Counted from the first letter of the stretch, positions 16,338 to 25,733 are shown. The stretch is 27,984 bases of DNA from Halieaceae bacterium UBA6060 (GCA_002428935.1 DIYG01000169.1:1-27984), one strand, 5' to 3'. The notes: generated by a model not told the origin, from the letters alone. Numbers and translations are program-made.

Positions 16338-16607
16338 ATGCTGCAAAAGGATCTCACCATCATCAACAAGCTGGGCCTCCACGCCCGTGCCGCATCGAAG
16401 TTTGTGAGCTGCAGTAGCCGCTTTGCCAGCGATGTACGGGTGGCCAAAGGCGAACAGATCGTTGATGGAAAAAGCATCATGTCCGTCATGATGCTCGCGG
16501 CGGGAAAAGGCTCCGTACTGACGGTCACCATCGACGGTGACGATGAAGAACAGGCCCTGACGGCCATCGAAGCGCTCATCAACGATTACTTCGGCGAAGG
16601 CGAGTAA
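16338..16607 (+). CDS. ptsO: NPr, HPr-like phosphocarrier of the nitrogen PTS
   Basis: 89-residue HPr-family phosphocarrier (NPr), passing phosphate from EI-Ntr (PtsP) to PtsN. The active histidine is His15 in KLGLHARAA, and a serine (Ser45) lies at the HPr Ser46-like position in DGKSIMSVMML. An upstream frame extension to 16218 would overlap rapZ and is not needed. It sits 10 bases after rapZ and 5 bases before mgtE. ptsP is not in the window. Confidence 0.95.
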   Translation: MLQKDLTIINKLGLHARAASKFVSCSSRFASDVRVAKGEQIVDGKSIMSVMMLAAGKGSVLTVTIDGDDEEQALTAIEALINDYFGEGE

Positions 16608-16612
16608 GGCCA

Positions 16613-17968
16613 ATGACCCCCACCGCCCACGACGAGCACGAGCGCTCCCGGGATAGTATTTCCCGGGCTCTGGAAACCGGCACCCTGCGGGACGTACGCC
16701 GTCTGTTGCGCAAGCTCGAACCCGGGGACGTGGCGCATATTCTCGAGTCTTCTCCGCCCCGCTACCGCCATGTGCTTTGGCAGTTGTTGGAGGGGTCCCA
16801 GGAAGCGGAAGTCCTTAACGAGCTCGGGGATGAACTGCAGCTCGATTTTCTTCAGACCATGGAACCGGATCGGGTCGCCCTGATCACAGAGGAGCTGGAC
16901 GACGACGACGTCGCCGATATCCTCCAGCAGCTGCCCGAGGCCTTCACGCAGCAGGTGCTGCAGGCCATGGATGAGCAGGATCGTGCCCGCCTGGAGCAGG
17001 TCATGGTCTACGATGAGGACACCGCCGGTGGCCTCATGAACACGGACACGATCACGATTCGAGCGGATGTCACCCTCGACGTGGTATTGCGCTATCTCCG
17101 TCGCCACGAAGAAATCCCCGAGATGACCGACACTCTCATCGTCGTCAGCCGGGATGATCGTTACGTGGGACTCCTACCCGTACGTACTCTCCTGGTATCC
17201 GATCCAGGGTGTTCCGTGCGAGAGCTGATGCTCACCCATCGCAAGGCGATTCCCACGGCCATGCCCAGCGATGAGGTGGCGCGACAGTTTGAGCGCAACG
17301 ATTGGGTCTCCGCGCCGGTGGTAGGCGAGGAAGGTCATGTAGTTGGCCGAATCACCATCGACGATGTGGTCGATGTAATCCGTGACGAGGGGGATCACTC
17401 GCTCATGTCCCTCGCGGGCCTGGACGAGGACGATGACACCTTTGCTCCAGCCCTGAAAACTGCCCGTCGCCGAGCCGTATGGCTTGGGGTTAACCTGTTG
17501 ACCGCCTTTATCGCCGCTTCGGTGATCAACCTGTTCCAGGGGACCATCGAAAAAGTCGTTGCCCTCGCCGTTTTGATGCCCATCGTCGCGTCCATGGGCG
17601 GTATCGCCGGGACCCAGACCCTCACCGTACTAATCCGCGCCCTGGCCATGGGGCAGGTCAATCGCAGCAACGCCCAGTGGTTGATTAGCCGCGAACTGCT
17701 CGCCGGCGCGGTAAACGGAATCATGTGGGCCGTTATCGTGGCCATTGCCGCGGCCACCTGGTTTGGCGATACCACCCTGGGACTGGTAATCGCTGCGGCC
17801 CTGATCATCAACCTGGTCACCGCCGGAGTAACCGGCGCCTTGTTACCCATGACCCTTCAGCGCATCAACATCGACCCCGCCCTGGCGGGCGGTGTTGTAT
17901 TGACCACCGTCACCGATGTGGTTGGCTTTTTGTCTTTCCTGGGTCTTGCAACGGTGTTCTATGGCTGA
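16613..17968 (+). CDS. mgtE: MgtE-family magnesium transporter
   Basis: 451-residue MgtE, a Mg2+ channel/transporter of the inner membrane gated by cytoplasmic Mg2+. The N-terminal superhelical MgtE_N domain covers about residues 20-130. Two CBS domains cover roughly 135-260 (YDEDTAGGLMNTD begins this part). A five-helix membrane domain runs from about 285 to the end. Asp435, in LTTVTDVVGF after the NIDPALAGG motif, corresponds to the ion-pathway aspartate of Thermus MgtE by inspection. The ATG has AAGG just upstream. It sits 5 bases after ptsO and overlaps darP by 8 bases. Confidence 0.95.
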   Translation: MTPTAHDEHERSRDSISRALETGTLRDVRRLLRKLEPGDVAHILESSPPRYRHVLWQLLEGSQEAEVLNELGDELQLDFLQTMEPDRVALITEELDDDDVADILQQLPEAFTQQVLQAMDEQDRARLEQVMVYDEDTAGGLMNTDTITIRADVTLDVVLRYLRRHEEIPEMTDTLIVVSRDDRYVGLLPVRTLLVSDPGCSVRELMLTHRKAIPTAMPSDEVARQFERNDWVSAPVVGEEGHVVGRITIDDVVDVIRDEGDHSLMSLAGLDEDDDTFAPALKTARRRAVWLGVNLLTAFIAASVINLFQGTIEKVVALAVLMPIVASMGGIAGTQTLTVLIRALAMGQVNRSNAQWLISRELLAGAVNGIMWAVIVAIAAATWFGDTTLGLVIAAALIINLVTAGVTGALLPMTLQRINIDPALAGGVVLTTVTDVVGFLSFLGLATVFYG

Positions 17969-18485
17969 AGATCAAGTCCGCAAGGATCAAGATGAAGAAC
18001 CGGGAGCACCCAGCAAATCGGCGCTGAAACGGGAAATGACCGCGCTACAGGCCCTCGGCGAAACCCTTTGTGAGCTCAGCCCTCGGGAGCTGGAGCGAAT
18101 CCCCATCGCCAGCGACGACCTGAAAGCCGCCATCGAAGAGGCTTCTCGCATTAAGCACCACAGCGCTTTACGTCGCCATCGCCAGTACATCGGGAAGCTT
18201 ATGCGCCAGATTGATCCAGAGCCCATTCAGACGGCGCTGACGGCTCTGCACGAGGAACGTCGGGCCAGTGCGCGGGCCTTTCAGGCCCTGGAAGAACTGC
18301 GCGATGAACTCCTGCGCGACGGCGACAAAGCCCTTGGCGTTGCCCTGCAACGCTTCCCCCACGCCGACCGACAACAGCTTCGTCAGTTATGTCGCCAGGC
18401 AAGCCGAGAACAGGCCGCTGGTAAACCCCCGGCCGCTAGTCGTCGCCTGTTCCGCTATCTTCGAGACCTGCAGCAGTCGGCGTGA
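17961..18485 (+). CDS. darP: DarP/YjgA (DUF615) 50S assembly factor
   Basis: 174-residue DUF615 protein. E. coli YjgA, renamed DarP, binds late 50S precursors and aids subunit assembly. The conserved SKSALKREMTALQALGETL start, the LKAAIEEASRIKHHSALRRH block and the IGKLMR motif are present. Highly charged, with no membrane segment. The ATG overlaps the mgtE stop by 8 bases. Its last 50 bases overlap, tail to tail, the end of yhdP on the other strand. The pmbA and tldD genes that flank yjgA in Pseudomonas are not here. Confidence 0.93.
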   Translation: MAEDQVRKDQDEEPGAPSKSALKREMTALQALGETLCELSPRELERIPIASDDLKAAIEEASRIKHHSALRRHRQYIGKLMRQIDPEPIQTALTALHEERRASARAFQALEELRDELLRDGDKALGVALQRFPHADRQQLRQLCRQASREQAAGKPPAASRRLFRYLRDLQQSA

Positions 18486-21400
18486 GCTGATCGTCGAACA
18501 GGCGCCGGAACTCCACCTCTGGTGCCTCGATAGCTCCCGAAACACCGTACACGGCCGAGGACATGCGATTCACCTGCTTTTCGAACACCTTGCTGACCAC
18601 AAACACGCCCGCAGCCACGGGCAAGCCTGCAGCCAGAGCAGCGACCCAGGGCAAGTTATTGGCGACCGGCAAGGTCACCACGAGTTCGCCATCAATACTG
18701 CGCTCTTGGAGGTCACTTAAACCCGTGAAAGCAAAGGCGCTGGCCGCACCATCGATCTGAAGGTCCGTGACCTCGAGCATGCCCTGATGGAGGTGGAACT
18801 CCGAATGAGCGCGTTGAAAGGGAATCCCCGACTCAAACATGTGGTTCAGGCTGAGGCCGCGAAGAATCTCCGCCAGGTTTAAGACGCTTATCATCGCCAA
18901 TGCCCCGGGCCTCGATTCGAGAACCCGTCCATTAATAGCGTTTAGGGCAATCAGACCCTCCGCGTCCACGGCGGCGAGAGCCGTGGGGGCACCCGGCCAG
19001 CGCAAACGGAGCTGCGCAGCACCCTCTTCCGATTCCAGCGTTGGCGCAAACCCTGCAGACTCCAACACATCGCCAAGGTCATCGAACTCTACGTCCAGTT
19101 CGAGTTCCGTGTACTCCTGCCCGTCTTGCATAGACCAGCGCACTAGGCCAGGACCCGGGCCATCCAGGGTCATCCCCCACAGGTCTCCCTCCACACCGGT
19201 CAGGAAAAGGGCATCGGGGTCGTAGGTGGCGTCCAGATTAAATCCAAAGCTGCCGAGATAGCGTTCACCGTGTCGGTATTCGAGAACATCGACGCGCATA
19301 TCGGAAAGCACATCACGCACATCCGCCAGGGCCATGGGGTCTCCATCGCCAAAACGCTGAGCATCCAGATACTCGATCAGCAAATGGCTCTGATCATCGC
19401 GATGGGACAAGCTGCCCTGTACCCAGTCCGATTCCAGATTGCCCTGCCAGAGGGCATCAACTCCCCAGAGATCTACCCGCGCCGTTCCGAGCAGTCGCTG
19501 GGATATACGCAACTCTCCCACCGACAGGGAATCGATGCGATAGCTGAAGGGCACTGGGTTAGACTCATCGGCGTCGCCCTCAGCGACAATAAAGCGATCA
19601 TAGAAATCGCTCCAGGCAGCAATATCCAAAGACGACACCGCGCCACTCAAGCAGTAGCGCTGATCACAAGCTACAACATCGGGTTCTGTACCACCTACGG
19701 CGCCCACGAGGCGACTGAACTCGCCACCACGCAGAGCCATCTCAAAACGCAATCGCTCACCCAGGCCAAGCTGCATATCCGTGTCGCCCCGCAAGGGCAC
19801 GGAGATAGCCAGCTCCAGAGGCTCGTCTGCCACTTTGCCAAAAGGCTCGGGAACCTCCAGATCAACGCCCACGAGCTCCGAACGCAAGGTAAGCACGGGG
19901 TCCTCTTCGGGCGCGATCTTTAAGTTTCCCTGCACCCCCGTTTGTCCCGAGGCGAAGTTGAGGAGGGGCAACGCCAACCAATCGGCCACGGCCCCCGCAT
20001 CGATTTCCGCCTGGATCTGCAGATCCAGACTGTCCCGATCCGCCGGCCCGGCTACCGCTGAAAAATGGCCGCCGAGGGACTCCCCCGCAGCGCGGCTACC
20101 GGTGAAGCCACGATCACTAGCATAGCTCAGCTGCCCATTGACGCCGTGCACAAACAAGTCCACCTGATCGATGCGAATATCCGCATCGGTGACGGCCACA
20201 CTGAGGTCTACGACAGGAGCTGCTCCGGAACCGTCCAGCGGAAGGTCCAAACGCAGACGTCCCTTCGTCGGTCCAGAGAATTCCCAGCGCTCAAAAACAC
20301 CCGCGGTGATGTCTCTCAGGGGCGAATCGCGCAGAAGCACCCCCGCGTTCGCCGCGTCACCGGCAAGATCGCCAGCGATGCTTAGGTCCGCACCACCGCT
20401 GCGGGGTAGAACTCGAACCATGACATCGCTGAGCTCCACGCCACCACTCTGAGCTTTCGCAGCCCGACCATAGGTGCGTCCGTCATCAACCCAGACCATG
20501 GCATCGAGCCCTGTTAAAACGGGCCAGGCGGGATCGTAGCGAAGCCGCGTATCCTGCCCCTGGAGGAAGAGCTGGAAGGTCTTGTAATCACGCATCCCTT
20601 TGCGTGTGCTGCCTCGCCAGATAAACCCGCCCTGACGCACCTCACCGCCCTGAAGACTGGTATCCAACCAACTCAGCAAAGGCTGGGGCAGCTTGTAGGG
20701 CAGGTACTTCCCACGATGCTCGACACCCGCGCCGGTTAAACCAATGAGCAGATCCAGCTCTATTCCCGTGTCTCGCGGAACAAAGGGTATGTCGACGGCA
20801 AACAATGCACTCGCCTGCCCCTCGGGGTCGTTGACGCGCACCAATCCACTGTCAATACGCAAACCCTGTCGATCCCAGGTGAAATACAGATCACCCAATA
20901 CGTCCTCGTAGGCCAAGGGCGCGTTAAAGACATTCGGGTAATGCATGCTGAACTCGCGCGCGTCGACCTGGATCTGCCCACCTTGAGGTTGCAGATCCAG
21001 ATACCCCGTCACACCGGTCAGCGCCGGGGTATTCCGCCAGCTACCGACGGATAGATCTTCCAGAGCCGCTCGCAGATGCCAGCTCGTGGCCGGGGCTGAC
21101 AAGTCATCCAGGCGCAGTTCAATGGCTTGCAGATATCCCGAAGGAGCGAGATCCGGAAGCGCCTTGCGCAAGCCTTCGGGAAGTCCCGGGCCCGCGGCAA
21201 ATATCGTCGGCAGCGCATCCAGGCTCAACTCCTTGGCTCGAACCCGAAGCGCCTGCCCCCACCAGTCGAACTGGGCTCGATCCAGATCCAGGGCCTGCCC
21301 CGCATGCTCTACATGTAAGTCCTCCGTGAGAAAGCTCCAGTGGCGAGCCCGCTGATCGAGCGCCGCTTCAAACGTCAGGGCATCCAGGGGAAGGGACCAG

Positions 21401-22281
21401 GCACCGCCGCGCTCCTCCACCTCGAGCCCCGCGCTGCTCCAACGGAGATGGGCAATAGAATCGCCATCCAGACGGGACAACCAGAACTGTGCATCGGCAC
21501 TGCCGCTGAGGCGAAAAGGCCAGTCGAGGGTTTCCCAAAGTCCTGTCAAACGCGCCAGGTCACTGCTTTTCGCATCTAGAAACACATTGCCGGCCCACGA
21601 CTGAGGGTTTAAGGGGTTCCCTACCCCCTCGGCATTGATGGCCAGATCAATACTGTCTCCCTGCACCCGACCTTGCAGGGTGCGGGTGTTACCGTCGCGC
21701 TCCAGATGAAGGTCCAGTCGTAAATCAAAACTTCCACCCACGGTACCCAGGGACACCCGGTTGTCTGTTAGCGCAAGCCGTCGCACATTGGGCAGGAAAG
21801 CCTGGAGCCATAGCTGCAATGCTTCGCTGTCTCCGCCACCGCCAAAACCGGCGATTTCAATGGCCCCCGTGTCCGTAAGTCGGGCATCCATGGCCAAGTC
21901 CGAGAGCTCAAGGCGCGACAATTGCAGGCTTCGGGTGCTGAGACTCGCAGGCAAGTCCATGCGCAGACTGCCGCTACCCAGAGCCACGGGCTCAGCACCG
22001 GCTTCTCGCGGCAACAAAACCAAATCGGCGAAAGTCAGCTCCGGACTAAAGGCACTCCAACCGCCGGATAAGCTGGATATTTGTAGCTCGAAGGGAAGGC
22101 GCTGATTCAACTCCGCCAGGATGGGTTCCCGCAGCGCCGGAACCTGGCTCATGAAGAAACGACCGAGAGCCACATAGGCCGCGAGCAACACCACCGCCAC
22201 AACCAGCATCCTCCAGGACCAGGGCGCCAGGGCATGCAAGCCGCGAAGAGGGAGACTCTCCTCGTGATCGGCGTGATTCAC
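18436..22281 (-). CDS. yhdP: YhdP, AsmA-like envelope lipid-transport protein
   Basis: 1281-residue AsmA-superfamily protein of the YhdP group (E. coli about 1266). YhdP, with TamB and YdbH, is implicated in bulk phospholipid transport from inner to outer membrane. A short cytoplasmic N-terminus is followed by a membrane helix at about residues 25-42. The rest is a long periplasmic beta-rich region that includes the DUF3971 part and ends in the AsmA_2-type C-terminal domain with a hydrophobic stretch near LPWVAALAAGLPVAAGVFVV. The GTG start is backed by GGAGGT 5 bases upstream, one of the best Shine-Dalgarno sites in the window. Twenty-seven bases separate it from rng. The stop codon lies 50 bases inside darP. 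Confidence 0.95.
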   Translation of the reverse strand: MNHADHEESLPLRGLHALAPWSWRMLVVAVVLLAAYVALGRFFMSQVPALREPILAELNQRLPFELQISSLSGGWSAFSPELTFADLVLLPREAGAEPVALGSGSLRMDLPASLSTRSLQLSRLELSDLAMDARLTDTGAIEIAGFGGGGDSEALQLWLQAFLPNVRRLALTDNRVSLGTVGGSFDLRLDLHLERDGNTRTLQGRVQGDSIDLAINAEGVGNPLNPQSWAGNVFLDAKSSDLARLTGLWETLDWPFRLSGSADAQFWLSRLDGDSIAHLRWSSAGLEVEERGGAWSLPLDALTFEAALDQRARHWSFLTEDLHVEHAGQALDLDRAQFDWWGQALRVRAKELSLDALPTIFAAGPGLPEGLRKALPDLAPSGYLQAIELRLDDLSAPATSWHLRAALEDLSVGSWRNTPALTGVTGYLDLQPQGGQIQVDAREFSMHYPNVFNAPLAYEDVLGDLYFTWDRQGLRIDSGLVRVNDPEGQASALFAVDIPFVPRDTGIELDLLIGLTGAGVEHRGKYLPYKLPQPLLSWLDTSLQGGEVRQGGFIWRGSTRKGMRDYKTFQLFLQGQDTRLRYDPAWPVLTGLDAMVWVDDGRTYGRAAKAQSGGVELSDVMVRVLPRSGGADLSIAGDLAGDAANAGVLLRDSPLRDITAGVFERWEFSGPTKGRLRLDLPLDGSGAAPVVDLSVAVTDADIRIDQVDLFVHGVNGQLSYASDRGFTGSRAAGESLGGHFSAVAGPADRDSLDLQIQAEIDAGAVADWLALPLLNFASGQTGVQGNLKIAPEEDPVLTLRSELVGVDLEVPEPFGKVADEPLELAISVPLRGDTDMQLGLGERLRFEMALRGGEFSRLVGAVGGTEPDVVACDQRYCLSGAVSSLDIAAWSDFYDRFIVAEGDADESNPVPFSYRIDSLSVGELRISQRLLGTARVDLWGVDALWQGNLESDWVQGSLSHRDDQSHLLIEYLDAQRFGDGDPMALADVRDVLSDMRVDVLEYRHGERYLGSFGFNLDATYDPDALFLTGVEGDLWGMTLDGPGPGLVRWSMQDGQEYTELELDVEFDDLGDVLESAGFAPTLESEEGAAQLRLRWPGAPTALAAVDAEGLIALNAINGRVLESRPGALAMISVLNLAEILRGLSLNHMFESGIPFQRAHSEFHLHQGMLEVTDLQIDGAASAFAFTGLSDLQERSIDGELVVTLPVANNLPWVAALAAGLPVAAGVFVVSKVFEKQVNRMSSAVYGVSGAIEAPEVEFRRLFDDQLTPTAAGLEDSGTGDD

Positions 22282-22308
22282 CGAGGACCTCCGCCGTCGG
22301 CGGCGTGT

Positions 22309-23763
22309 TTACAACAACACGATGTCAAACTGTTCCTGCCCATAATCCGGTTCAGCGCGGATACTAATGGTGCGCCCTATAAAGGACTCGAGTTCACCGA
22401 CGTGGGCGGACTCCTCATCGAGAAGCCGATCCACCACGGTCTGAGATGCCAGCACCATCAGGTCACCGGTCTCGTAGGCCCTGGCCTCCCGGAGTATCTC
22501 GCGAAAGATCTCATAGCCCACGGTTTCCGCGGTCTTCAACACACCGCGACCATTACAACTTGGACAATCCTCACAGAGCATCCGTTCCAGACTCTCTCGG
22601 GTGCGCTTGCGAGTCATCTCCACCAGACCCAGCTCGGAAACCCCCGTGATCTTATTCCGCGCCGGATCGCGAGCCATGGCCTTTTCGAGACTGCGGTGCA
22701 CCTGCCGACGGTGCTCCGCGTCACTCATATCGATGAAATCGACAATGACGATACCGCCCAGATTACGCAAACGGAGCTGTCGGGCAAGCACCGCAGCGGC
22801 TTCCAGATTGGTCTTGAAAAGGGTTTCTTCCTGACTCCGGCGGCCTACAAAAGAGCCCGTGTTCACATCGATGGTAGTCATGGCTTCGGTTTGATCGAGA
22901 ACCAGATGGCCGCCGCTTTTCAGCGGTACCACGCGCTGGAGCGCTCGCTGGATATCGTCCTCGACCCCGTGGAGATCAAACAGGGGCCGCTCCCCCTGAT
23001 AGTGTTCCACCAACTCCGCCACTTCGGGCATGTACTTGAGACAGAACTCCCGCAGAGCGGTGAAGTTCTCGAGACTGTCAATGACGATCCGCGTGACCTC
23101 CGGTCGCGCCAGATCGCGCACCGTGCGCAGCTGTAAGGGAAGATCTTCGTACAGTAACTCGGGTTTTTCGGCCGCTTCCTTTCGCCGCGCCACCACAGCC
23201 CAGAGACGCTTGAGATAGCGCAGGTCTGCGCCCAACTCCGCTGCGCCTACACCCTCAGCGGCGGTACGCAGGATGTAACCACCACCCTCTAGCTGCTCTT
23301 CTTCCAGCGCCGATGCAAGGGCATCCTGAAGCCGCTCGCGCTCCTCTGTGTCTTCGATGCGCTGGGACACACCCACGTGCTCGCTTGCCGGCATGTACAC
23401 CAGGTAGCGAGTAGATACGGAGAGATCCGTGCTAAGCCTCGCTCCTTTCTTTCCAAGGGGGTCCTTGACCACCTGTACGGTAATCAGCTGCCCTTCCCGA
23501 AGATGATCGGTGATACGAGCGCCATTCGCGGCACCGCTTCCAATGACATCGGCGAGATGGATAAAACCACTGCGCTCTAGGCCAACATCCACAAATGCCG
23601 CCTGCATACCCGGCATGACGCGGGCAACTTTGCCCGCATAAATGTTGCCCACGAAACCACGACTCTCCTGTCGCTCGATATGAATATCCTGGGCAGCGCC
23701 GTTTTCCACCACGGCGACTCGGGCTTCCATGGGCGTGACATTGACCAGGATTTCACTGCTCAC
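22309..23763 (-). CDS. rng: Ribonuclease G
   Basis: 484-residue RNase G (CafA), a 5'-end-dependent endoribonuclease that matures the 16S rRNA 5' end and degrades some mRNAs. The S1 RNA-binding domain covers about residues 38-125. The DNase-I-like catalytic core has Asp299 (TTIDVNTGSF) and Asp342 (VIVDFIDM), and the zinc-link-type CPSC motif has Cys400 and Cys403. It lacks the long C-terminal scaffold of RNase E. The GTG start overlaps the maf stop by 4 bases (GTGA). Confidence 0.96.
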   Translation of the reverse strand: MSSEILVNVTPMEARVAVVENGAAQDIHIERQESRGFVGNIYAGKVARVMPGMQAAFVDVGLERSGFIHLADVIGSGAANGARITDHLREGQLITVQVVKDPLGKKGARLSTDLSVSTRYLVYMPASEHVGVSQRIEDTEERERLQDALASALEEEQLEGGGYILRTAAEGVGAAELGADLRYLKRLWAVVARRKEAAEKPELLYEDLPLQLRTVRDLARPEVTRIVIDSLENFTALREFCLKYMPEVAELVEHYQGERPLFDLHGVEDDIQRALQRVVPLKSGGHLVLDQTEAMTTIDVNTGSFVGRRSQEETLFKTNLEAAAVLARQLRLRNLGGIVIVDFIDMSDAEHRRQVHRSLEKAMARDPARNKITGVSELGLVEMTRKRTRESLERMLCEDCPSCNGRGVLKTAETVGYEIFREILREARAYETGDLMVLASQTVVDRLLDEESAHVGELESFIGRTISIRAEPDYGQEQFDIVLL

Positions 23764-24362
23764 GGGGCAGCCGCCGCCAGAGGACAGGGAATGCCCATAG
23801 CCTGCAAAAGCTCCCGGGTCTCTACCAGCGGCAGGCCGATAACATTGCTGACGCTTCCCGACACCCGGCGCACAAAGGCACCACCGCTGCCCTGGATGGC
23901 ATAGGCCCCGGCTTTGTCCCAGGGCTCATCCGTCGCCAGATAGCAATCGATAAGCTCTTCGCTCAATTCAGCAAACTCCACCTGGGTGCTAACTAGGCAG
24001 TGCCTTTGGATCTGATCGCGCATTACGCAAACCGCCGTACAGACTTCATGCTCACGCCCGCTCAGATCGCGCAGCATAGTTCGAGCATCCTCGGCACCCA
24101 CGGGCTTGCCGAGACTGCGCCCATCCAGGATCACCGTGGTATCGGCGGTGAGCAGAGTGCCGCTGCCGTCTTCCCCTCCCAGCGCTGACGCCAGAGCTGC
24201 AGCCTTCTCTTCGGCCATTCGGCGCACGTAGGTTCTGGGGGGCTCACCGTCTCTAGGAGTTTCGTCAATGGCCGCGGCCCGCTGCTGAAAACGCAGCCCG
24301 AGTTGGGCCAGGAGCTGTGCTCGTCGGGGGCTGGCCGAGCCCAAAAGCAAATCCTCAACCAT
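23760..24362 (-). CDS. maf: Maf-family nucleoside triphosphate pyrophosphatase
   Basis: 200-residue Maf/YhdE-type protein. YhdE-type Mafs hydrolyse dTTP, UTP and modified pyrimidine nucleotides to monophosphates; the position beside rng and mreD favours this subgroup over YceF. Motifs: SASPRR at 9-14, DETP at 33-36, Lys53, Asp74 in LTADTTV, and Lys86 in LGKP. I chose the ATG at 24362, which shares a base with the mreD stop (TGATG). The frame stays open far upstream through mreD, but that extension is not Maf-like. Confidence 0.95.
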   Translation of the reverse strand: MVEDLLLGSASPRRAQLLAQLGLRFQQRAAAIDETPRDGEPPRTYVRRMAEEKAAALASALGGEDGSGTLLTADTTVILDGRSLGKPVGAEDARTMLRDLSGREHEVCTAVCVMRDQIQRHCLVSTQVEFAELSEELIDCYLATDEPWDKAGAYAIQGSGGAFVRRVSGSVSNVIGLPLVETRELLQAMGIPCPLAAAAP

Positions 24363-24847
24363 CAGTTCACGTGATAACCGCGCCGCAAACCCCGCAGGGC
24401 TGGCATCAGCAACGGCCACAGGAGCGCACTGGTTAAGGCCGGTAACAGAAAGCTGAAGCCTGCGGCGCCAATGCCCTGAAGACCTTGCAGCCACAGGGTG
24501 ATTAGCTGATGCAAACCGGCTAACAAAAAAACTACCGTGGCCTGTTGACCGAGGCTGAATACGCGCAACCGTTGATACATGAGGCGCGCCAGGGTGACGA
24601 CGACCGTGAGGGCAAGCATGTTTTGCCCCAGGGGAGCTCCTTCGAGGACATCTACCCCCAGGCCTATGACCATGGCGGTAAACATTCCCACGCGATGAGG
24701 CAAGGCAATGGTCCAGTACACCAGCACCAGCAAGATCCATTCGGGGCGCCACCAGGCGAGCCCCCGATCCAGGGGAAGCACGGCAAGAATCATCGCACCG
24801 AGCAACGAGACTACGATGACCCAGTATCCGCTGGTCGGCTCACTCAC
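24362..24847 (-). CDS. mreD: MreD, rod-shape determining membrane protein
   Basis: 161-residue MreD (E. coli 162), an inner-membrane partner of MreC in the elongasome. It has about five hydrophobic helices, and the conserved PEWILLVLVYW and GLGVDVLEGAPLGQNMLAL segments. The start is inferred as the GTG at 24847, which overlaps the mreC stop by 8 bases and gives a short hydrophilic N-terminus; the longer open frame to 24991 would run through mreC and add an arginine-rich stretch unlike MreD. It is coupled to maf by a one-base overlap. Confidence 0.93.
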   Translation of the reverse strand: MSEPTSGYWVIVVSLLGAMILAVLPLDRGLAWWRPEWILLVLVYWTIALPHRVGMFTAMVIGLGVDVLEGAPLGQNMLALTVVVTLARLMYQRLRVFSLGQQATVVFLLAGLHQLITLWLQGLQGIGAAGFSFLLPALTSALLWPLLMPALRGLRRGYHVN

Positions 24848-25694
24848 GGGCCAGTTCCACGGACTCCGGCCCCGCAGGCTCCGCAAACACCAAGAGGACA
24901 TGACGGATACGATCCAACGCCGCGGTCGGCGTTGCCGTAATGCGTGCAAACGCCTCGCCGGGGTTGCGTTCAACCGCGGCGACCACAGCAACGGGATAAC
25001 CGATGGGGAAGCGTCCTCCGAGGCCAGAGGTTACGAGGAGATCACCAGGCTGGATATCCGTCGTCGCGGCGATGTGATGAATAGCCAGCTGATCCAAAGA
25101 ACCCACACCTTCGGCTACCGCCCGCACACCGTTGCGATTGATCTGCACGGGTACCGAATGCGTTGGATCCGTAATCAGTAGAACCCGAGACGTGGTGGAA
25201 CTCACTTCGATGACCTGACCTACCAGACCATTGGCATCGATAAGAGGTTGACCGCCGTAAACCTCGGCTTCCGCGCCTTTGTCGAGTACCAGTTGATGCC
25301 GGACAGGATCGGGAGATACACCGATAATCTCCGTTACCAGAACATCATCGCGCAAGAGGGCGGTGGAGTTCAGCAGCGCACGAAGCCGGGCGTTATCGGC
25401 CTGTAGGGATGCTAATTGCTGGGAACGGCCCTGGAGAATGAGGTTTTCCCGCCGCAGGCGATCGTTGTCTTCCAGCAGGCGGCTTCGAGATCGGATCGTG
25501 CGGTCCTGCCAGGCACCCAGAGACCGCGGTATATCGGCTATCCAGTAGACCGGCGTAAGGGCCGTATCAACCACGGAGCGAAAAGTCGCCAGGCCGCTGT
25601 AGCGCAGATCCGCCGCCAGCAAGGCAGCAATGAGAAACGCCCCCAGCAACAGCTTGAGCCCGAGATTAGATTCCTTGATGAACAGCGGCTTGAT
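24840..25694 (-). CDS. mreC: MreC, rod-shape determining protein, non-standard start
   Basis: MreC, the bitopic elongasome protein that activates the cell-wall synthases RodA-PBP2. A membrane helix near residues 12-30 is followed by a coiled coil (LLEDNDRLRRENLILQG...LQADNARLRALL) and the two-lobed beta domain ending TPTAALDRIRHVLLVF. The first ATG/GTG/TTG in frame is a TTG at 25649 with no Shine-Dalgarno. Fifteen further codons upstream read IKPLFIKESNLGLKL, which resembles the conserved MreC N-terminus as I remember it (IKPLF then a G/N-L run). I therefore extend the gene to the AUC at 25694, with GAG about 7 bases upstream. The frame is open back to the mreB stop. Gene identity is certain; the start is uncertain. 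Confidence 0.85.
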   Translation of the reverse strand: MKPLFIKESNLGLKLLLGAFLIAALLAADLRYSGLATFRSVVDTALTPVYWIADIPRSLGAWQDRTIRSRSRLLEDNDRLRRENLILQGRSQQLASLQADNARLRALLNSTALLRDDVLVTEIIGVSPDPVRHQLVLDKGAEAEVYGGQPLIDANGLVGQVIEVSSTTSRVLLITDPTHSVPVQINRNGVRAVAEGVGSLDQLAIHHIAATTDIQPGDLLVTSGLGGRFPIGYPVAVVAAVERNPGEAFARITATPTAALDRIRHVLLVFAEPAGPESVELARE

Positions 25695-25733
25695 GGCACC
25701 ACTCGCTGCGGGACCGGCGCCGGTAACCCGCGA

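Noticed and set aside
18563..22105. Many plus-strand ORFs of 60-217 codons antisense to yhdP
   Set aside because: They are shadows of the GC-rich yhdP frame: low-complexity or basic translations with no domain features.
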